Assembly: GCF_018403745.1 (NCBI RefSeq) | Contig: NZ_BOVP01000011.1 | Span: 1-39,100 of the forward strand | Length of the DNA stretch: 39,100 nt | Direction of reading: 5' to 3' | From: Lactococcus formosensis | GTDB taxonomy: Bacteria > Bacillota > Bacilli > Lactobacillales > Streptococcaceae | Part shown: positions 35,293 to 39,100 of the stretch, in pieces | How positions within the stretch are numbered: position 1 is the first letter of the stretch | Layout: every line of letters starts with the position of its first letter | Position numbers and translations under genes: made by a program | Notes under the pieces: generated by a model | Database searches by the model: none | What the model was told of the DNA's origin: nothing | Seen by the model: the letters and a program-made list of their open reading frames with translations, nothing else

Positions 35293-36393
35293 ATGAGCCA
35301 GTCGAAGGTTCTCACCCATCTCTGTCCTAACTGTGGCGGCCCCCTCCTATTTGATCCTAAAAGTCAAAAGTTTCATTGTCAGTACTGCTTATCTACCTTT
35401 ACAGAAGAGGAAGTTACTGCCTTTGAAGCTAAACAAGAAGACAAGGGAATTCCAGAAGAAATTGCTCCAGATGTTCCTCTAGAAACTGATGAGGCAGAAA
35501 CACCGATTGATGATCAGGTTGGACTCTTTATTTGTCCTTCTTGTGGTGCGGAAATTGTGACTGATGCAACAACTGCTTCGACTTTCTGCTACTACTGTCA
35601 CAACCCTGTCGTTCTTTCAGAGCGTCTGTCTGGGAAATTTCTTCCTGAAAAAGTTTTACCCTTCCAGATTGAACAGAGAGATGCTGAAGAAGCTTTTCTT
35701 GACTGGGTAGGGAAAAAGAAATTTGTCCCGAAAGATTTCTTTGACAAAAAGCAAATCAAGCAACTCCAAGGTGTTTACTTTCCTTATTGGGTTGTTGGTG
35801 CAGATTTAGAAGGACAATTACAAGCACGTGCCAATAGGATTCGGGTCTGGATTGTTGGAGATTTAGAATACACAGAAACCAAGCAATACCAAATTATCCG
35901 AGAAGGGAACAGTTCTTTTCAAGATTTAGTTAAAAATGCCTTGAAAAAAAATGAACCTGAAAAAATGGTTGGTGCTGTCCAACCTTTCGATTTATCCAAA
36001 GCGGTATCATTTAAAAATCAGTATCTCTCCGGTTTTTTAACTGAAAAAAGAGATATTGAGTATGCCGAAATCAAGGAACGGGTGGATAGCGAATTACGTC
36101 AGTATTCTGAAGCGCTCATGCGTGATACAATACAAGGCTATACCGCTGTTACTAGTGTTCAATCTCAACAAAGCATTAAAAATCTAGAAAGTGACTATGT
36201 GCTTTTGCCACTCTGGCTCGTGACTTATCGTCAAAAAAATAGCGATAAACTTTTCTACTATGCGATGAATGGGCAAACAGGTAAAACTGCTGGTATTCTT
36301 CCTGTGGATAAAATGAAAGTCGCCCTAGTGGCACTTCTTATTTTCATTACTGTACTCATACTTGGAGTGATTGTGGGGTGGTTTGTCTCATGA
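35293..36393 (+). CDS. Zinc-ribbon membrane protein, YdjG-like
   Basis: A 366-residue protein with two N-terminal zinc ribbons: CPNCGGPLLFDP...CQYC (11-32) and CPSCGAEIVTD...CYYC (80-101). The first resembles TFIIB-type ribbons. A large cytoplasmic domain follows, with FPYWVVGADLEG and LLPLWLVTYR, and a single C-terminal membrane helix at about 343-365 with almost no tail. This is the plan of YdjG. AAGAGGTAAACT precedes the ATG. It overlaps the next gene by four bases (ATGA). The zinc ribbons are likely protein-protein modules and not DNA-binding; this is inference. Confidence 0.8.
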   Translation: MSQSKVLTHLCPNCGGPLLFDPKSQKFHCQYCLSTFTEEEVTAFEAKQEDKGIPEEIAPDVPLETDEAETPIDDQVGLFICPSCGAEIVTDATTASTFCYYCHNPVVLSERLSGKFLPEKVLPFQIEQRDAEEAFLDWVGKKKFVPKDFFDKKQIKQLQGVYFPYWVVGADLEGQLQARANRIRVWIVGDLEYTETKQYQIIREGNSSFQDLVKNALKKNEPEKMVGAVQPFDLSKAVSFKNQYLSGFLTEKRDIEYAEIKERVDSELRQYSEALMRDTIQGYTAVTSVQSQQSIKNLESDYVLLPLWLVTYRQKNSDKLFYYAMNGQTGKTAGILPVDKMKVALVALLIFITVLILGVIVGWFVS

Positions 36394-37187
36394 AAAAGAA
36401 ACGAATACTTTTAACACTATTTTTTACAGTAGTTACACTATGTACATTATTTGCTTTCCCTAAAGATACTTTTGCACAGCAGGTAGGTATTGACGATCAG
36501 GCTGCTCTTTTGAGTGGCACAACACAATCCCTTGAGCAAGAAGCTCAATTGCTTGCAGATCAGACTAAAGCCGGGGTCTTTGTAGTCACAACTATGAACG
36601 ATACTGAATCGCCCAAAGATTTTGCGGTCAATTACTTAGCTCAAAAAGTTGGCCAAGGGAACAATGGTATTGTCTTGGTGATTAATATGTCACAACGGAA
36701 GCTTTATATCTGGGCAACAGGAAACTTGAAGCATTATATTACTTCTTCTCGGATTGACTCTATTTTAGATATTGTGCAGCCACAATTGTCCGATGGGAAT
36801 TATCAACAAGCCATAGAGAGTTTTTATGCGCAGGTGACGCATTATTATGAGCAGGGTATACCTGGAGATCAAAAATATACAGTTGACCCACAAACGGGAG
36901 CAGTTACCTTCCAACGTTCCTTCCGTCCTGCTTATATTCTAATCGCGGTTATCCTTGCGTTCATCTCCGCCGGTGCCTTTGTCATCGTTCTGGTCTCCCG
37001 CTATCAATTAAAGATGGGCGCCCACTGGAATTACGGTTATCAAGAGAACGGAAAATTAAACTTATCCAAACGAAGCGATACACTGGTCAACTCCTTCATT
37101 ACTACTCGCCGCATCCCTAGAAATAATAACTCTGGTGGAGGTGGCTTCTCTGGCGGTGGAGGTTCTGGCGGTGGACGGAGTTTTTAA
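36390..37187 (+). CDS. TPM-domain membrane protein, YdjH/YgcG-like
   Basis: A 265-residue protein with a signal peptide (about 1-27, ending near Thr-Phe-Ala-Gln), an extracytoplasmic TPM domain (about 30-150) with DDQAALLSG and GNNGIVLVINMSQRKLYIWATG, one membrane helix at about 178-200, and a C-terminal tail ending in Gly-rich SGGGGFSGGGG-type repeats and Arg-Ser-Phe. Gly-rich tails after a TPM domain are typical of the family. The ATG at 36390 overlaps the stop of the preceding gene; the in-frame GTG at 36378 is upstream of the signal peptide and less likely. It should place its TPM domain outside the cell and connect to the YdjG and YdjI partners. A terminator follows. Confidence 0.82.
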   Translation: MKKKRILLTLFFTVVTLCTLFAFPKDTFAQQVGIDDQAALLSGTTQSLEQEAQLLADQTKAGVFVVTTMNDTESPKDFAVNYLAQKVGQGNNGIVLVINMSQRKLYIWATGNLKHYITSSRIDSILDIVQPQLSDGNYQQAIESFYAQVTHYYEQGIPGDQKYTVDPQTGAVTFQRSFRPAYILIAVILAFISAGAFVIVLVSRYQLKMGAHWNYGYQENGKLNLSKRSDTLVNSFITTRRIPRNNNSGGGGFSGGGGSGGGRSF

Positions 37188-37198
37188 AATCAAAAATT

Positions 37199-37231
37199 AA
37201 AGCCCTTAGACATTTATTCGTCAAGGGCTTT
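37199..37231 (+). terminator. Terminator after the TPM-domain gene
   Basis: AAAGCCCTT-A-GAC and GTC-AAGGGCTTT form a 12-bp stem with one bulged base and an eight-base loop, ending in TTTTAG, 12 bases after the stop. Confidence 0.82.
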
Positions 37232-37257
37232 TAGTTATGGAATTTTTTATAATGGAT

Positions 37258-37291
37258 AGTGAAAACATAAAGAAACTGCCTTCTTTATGTT
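37258..37291 (-). terminator. Terminator overlapping the stop codon of the SipW-type protein gene
   Basis: AACATAAAGAA (37291-37281 on minus) and TTCTTTATGTT (37274-37264) form a perfect 11-bp stem around a six-base loop and run into TTTTC. The stop codon of the gene lies in the upstream arm. Confidence 0.72.
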
Positions 37292-38925
37292 CCTGACTGA
37301 TGGATGATAAGGGCTGGTCGCATTCCACCATTATTAGAATTTCCTGTGGTATTAACATTAAAATTACCAAAGAGCTGACCAGGAGCCATATACGAATTCA
37401 CAGCCCAAACAAAGGAGTCAGTGCCTCCTGGAGTCCGAAGTAACCAAAAAGTGTTATTGCCACCTAGACGCTCCGCGTGATTAGAAAATGCACCTCCACC
37501 TTGGGAAAGTCTACTCACATCTGCCAGAGAGAGGGCAAAAGCTTGTTTGATACCACCACTTTCAGCAACAGTTGTTAAATCATTGGCTACTTCTGGGAAA
37601 TTAGCTAAATTACTAGGCAACCAACGAGTACCCCCTTCCCAAGTAATTGAACCATCCGAAATTCTTGGTACAACAATGGGAATAGCTACTGGTTTTACCA
37701 TAGCATCAAGTCTTGGCTCTGCTTCTATAAGGTCTGAATACCACTCCGCAAGTTTATTATTTTGCTCATTAAAATGAACTCGACGAATCGCTTCATCAAG
37801 AATAATCAAGTGATTACCACCTCCCATATCTTCAAGATAACGGAATTGTTGCCCATCTGAAGTTGTAAAGAGATGACCTGGATTCATAAGTCCAAAGTTA
37901 AAATTCTCGACAGTTGAAGGTTCATCAGCTGGTGGATTTTCTGTCGGTAGATTCCAACCAGCAGTCATCTCTCCATCATTGATACTGTTAAGAAAAGCTT
38001 CTAAATATCTGTGATGCTCGCCCTCCTCGTCTGCTTCAAGAAATTGCCCTCTGTTTTCTGGACTAACCAAATCGCTGGCAACGTGGATACCATAATAATA
38101 TGAACCATTGATGGCGTCTGCATCAGGTTGCATTTCAGCAGCATCAAGGAGATATGAGGTTGCTTGTCCGCCTTGCAGTTTACTTGCCCAATAAGCCCAG
38201 CCTGTTTGGTAGTCTACAACCCAGAAGTTTCCGATTTTATCTGCATCGTCCAGTTCAAACCATTGCTCCATAGTCATTGGAGGGCGTTCTTGGTTGATAT
38301 TTTGAGCTGTTTCTCGTGTTACCATCGAGCCTGGCCAAGTGCCTGCGCTGTTGTCTTCACTTTCGTTTTCTGACCAAAAGTTGTCTGTTCCTTCCCCGGG
38401 ATGTGTGGCTCCATCTTGGAGGTAATCACGGGCATGATCTGCGGCGGCTGTTCTTAGGTCAGCAATATCGTAATTAAAGGTAGGGAGATACCAAGGGGCT
38501 GCGCCTTCACGGCCAAAGCTCAGACTAGAGTAAGCGTTAAAGCGATTGGCACCTTCGCCTGTCCGTACATTGAGATTATTGGCAGCGGGAAGATAAGTGG
38601 ACCAAGTGGTCACATCTGTACGCTCAGTATCATCTACAACCGGTGTGAAGCTTGATTGCCCACGCTCTTGGATTTCCATAAACTCAGACAGGCGGATGCG
38701 TGCCATGATGTCATTGTGACCGTAGTTTTCGACAAAGACGTCCTTGTTTTCGGTGTCTCGATTATAGTAGTCATGGACACGACCGCCAACTTCGACATCA
38801 TTTTCTCTGAGTCGGTCATTGATGGCTTGTTGGTTAAAGGCTGTAAAGGCGAAGGTTCCTCCAACTAAGAGGGCGAGTCCTAGGACAGCGATTAGTCCCA
38901 GCTTTCTCTTTTGTTCTCTATTCAT
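37285..38925 (-). CDS. Secreted protein: SipW/TasA-type N-terminus fused to a DUF6273-like C-terminus
   Basis: A 546-residue acidic exported protein. The N-terminus (Lys-Arg-Lys, then GLIAVLGLALLVGGTFAFTAF) matches the signal sequences of TasA/camelysin-type proteins processed by SipW peptidases. It is followed by the early mature region with DVFVENYGHNDIMARIRLSEFMEI, also typical of that group. The C-terminal 90 residues, with ALSLADVSRL, FWLLRTPGG and GGMRPALII, fit the DUF6273 domain. The middle (about 100-430) is Asn/Asp/Trp-rich with no known motif. No sortase signal is seen. AAGGAAAATCAT precedes the ATG. Upstream come an intrinsic terminator and the long pentanucleotide repeat. Function is unknown; a role in surface fibres or biofilm is inferred only from the N-terminus. 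Confidence 0.75.
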   Translation of the reverse strand: MNREQKRKLGLIAVLGLALLVGGTFAFTAFNQQAINDRLRENDVEVGGRVHDYYNRDTENKDVFVENYGHNDIMARIRLSEFMEIQERGQSSFTPVVDDTERTDVTTWSTYLPAANNLNVRTGEGANRFNAYSSLSFGREGAAPWYLPTFNYDIADLRTAAADHARDYLQDGATHPGEGTDNFWSENESEDNSAGTWPGSMVTRETAQNINQERPPMTMEQWFELDDADKIGNFWVVDYQTGWAYWASKLQGGQATSYLLDAAEMQPDADAINGSYYYGIHVASDLVSPENRGQFLEADEEGEHHRYLEAFLNSINDGEMTAGWNLPTENPPADEPSTVENFNFGLMNPGHLFTTSDGQQFRYLEDMGGGNHLIILDEAIRRVHFNEQNNKLAEWYSDLIEAEPRLDAMVKPVAIPIVVPRISDGSITWEGGTRWLPSNLANFPEVANDLTTVAESGGIKQAFALSLADVSRLSQGGGAFSNHAERLGGNNTFWLLRTPGGTDSFVWAVNSYMAPGQLFGNFNVNTTGNSNNGGMRPALIIHQSGT

Positions 38926-38963
38926 ATGATTTTCCTTATTTCAATTTTTTTATTTTAAACAGC

Positions 38964-38988
38964 GAAAAAACGCCCTTATCCAGGACGT
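38964..38988 (-). terminator. Intrinsic terminator (possible attenuator) before the SipW-type gene
   Basis: On the minus strand ACGTCC (38988-38983) and GGGCGT (38975-38970) form a 6-bp stem with one G-U pair and a seven-base loop, then TTTTTT. Only about 38 bases remain before the start codon, with a TAAAAT but no placed -35 box. Either it ends an upstream gene outside the window or it attenuates the leader. Confidence 0.6.
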
Positions 38989-39023
38989 CTATTTAATGCA
39001 TAGTAAAAAAGGCGCAAAACTAC

Positions 39024-39100
39024 TGCTGTGCTGTGCTGTGCTGTGCTGTGCTGTGCTGTGCTGTGCTGTGCTGTGCTGTGCTGTGCTGTGCTGTGCTGTG
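39024..39100. repeat. Pentanucleotide tandem repeat, right end (15.4 copies)
   Basis: 77 bases of uninterrupted TGCTG units reach the window edge. On the minus strand the repeat (AGCAC)n leads into GTAGTTTTGCGCC, then a terminator, then the SipW-type gene. No stop exists in any minus frame of the tract; beyond it the three frames end after different short tails, one of them at once (TAG). Length in the genome may be greater than seen. Confidence 0.95.

Noticed and set aside
39024..39100. CRISPR array or telomere-like end
   Set aside because: The period is 5 bases with no spacers; it is a simple sequence repeat.

Overview
The window looks like one contig of a low-GC Gram-positive chromosome, most probably a Lactococcus outside the lactis/cremoris pair (garvieae-like). 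The evidence is the pfkA-pyk-ldh (las) gene order, the pyrK-pyrDb-pyrF order with a PyrR leader, lactococcal-type cre sites, and an LDH that resembles the L. lactis enzyme as I remember it but differs at many positions. Species placement is inference. No rRNA, tRNA, insertion sequence, prophage or CRISPR array is visible.

Layout. 1-241: the left end holds a CTGTG-type pentanucleotide repeat with a near-consensus promoter firing into it. 242-4274 (minus): ftsX, ftsE, prfB and queG. 4378-9822 (plus): rqcH and a three-gene nucleoside-type ABC transporter with no visible substrate-binding protein. 9823-11277: a regulatory pocket with an Rgg-like regulator carrying two HTH domains, and two candidate micro-genes on opposite strands around a palindrome. 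11379-16624 (minus): ldh, pyk, pfkA and nagA, with cre elements at two promoters and a separate ldh promoter. 16720-18480 (minus): a TelA/XpaC pair. 18777-22816 (minus): an accessory stretch of small membrane proteins, a DUF1801 protein, a glycosylase-like protein, a DUF1294 protein and a decayed region. 23087-26211: cfa (plus), facing a potassium channel, a GNAT, speG and a deaminase (minus). 26433-31090 (plus): gpsA and galU, then an eetA/eetB/polyprenyl-synthase trio with rsmG. 31119-33551 (minus): pyrF, pyrDb and pyrK behind a long PyrR attenuator leader. 34042-37187 (plus): a YdjI/YdjG/YdjH-like membrane-stress module without PspA. 37285-38925 (minus): a secreted protein with a SipW/TasA-type N-terminus and a DUF6273-like C-terminus. 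39024-39100: 77 bases of the same pentanucleotide repeat.

How the genes work together. Most of the window is central metabolism and housekeeping: glycolysis to lactate, amino-sugar salvage, UDP-glucose and glycerol-3-phosphate supply, UMP synthesis, division (FtsEX), termination and rescue of translation, and membrane lipid modification. The least explained parts are the repeat-flanked ends with the SipW-type protein, the double-HTH regulator with its micro-ORFs, and the small-membrane-protein island.
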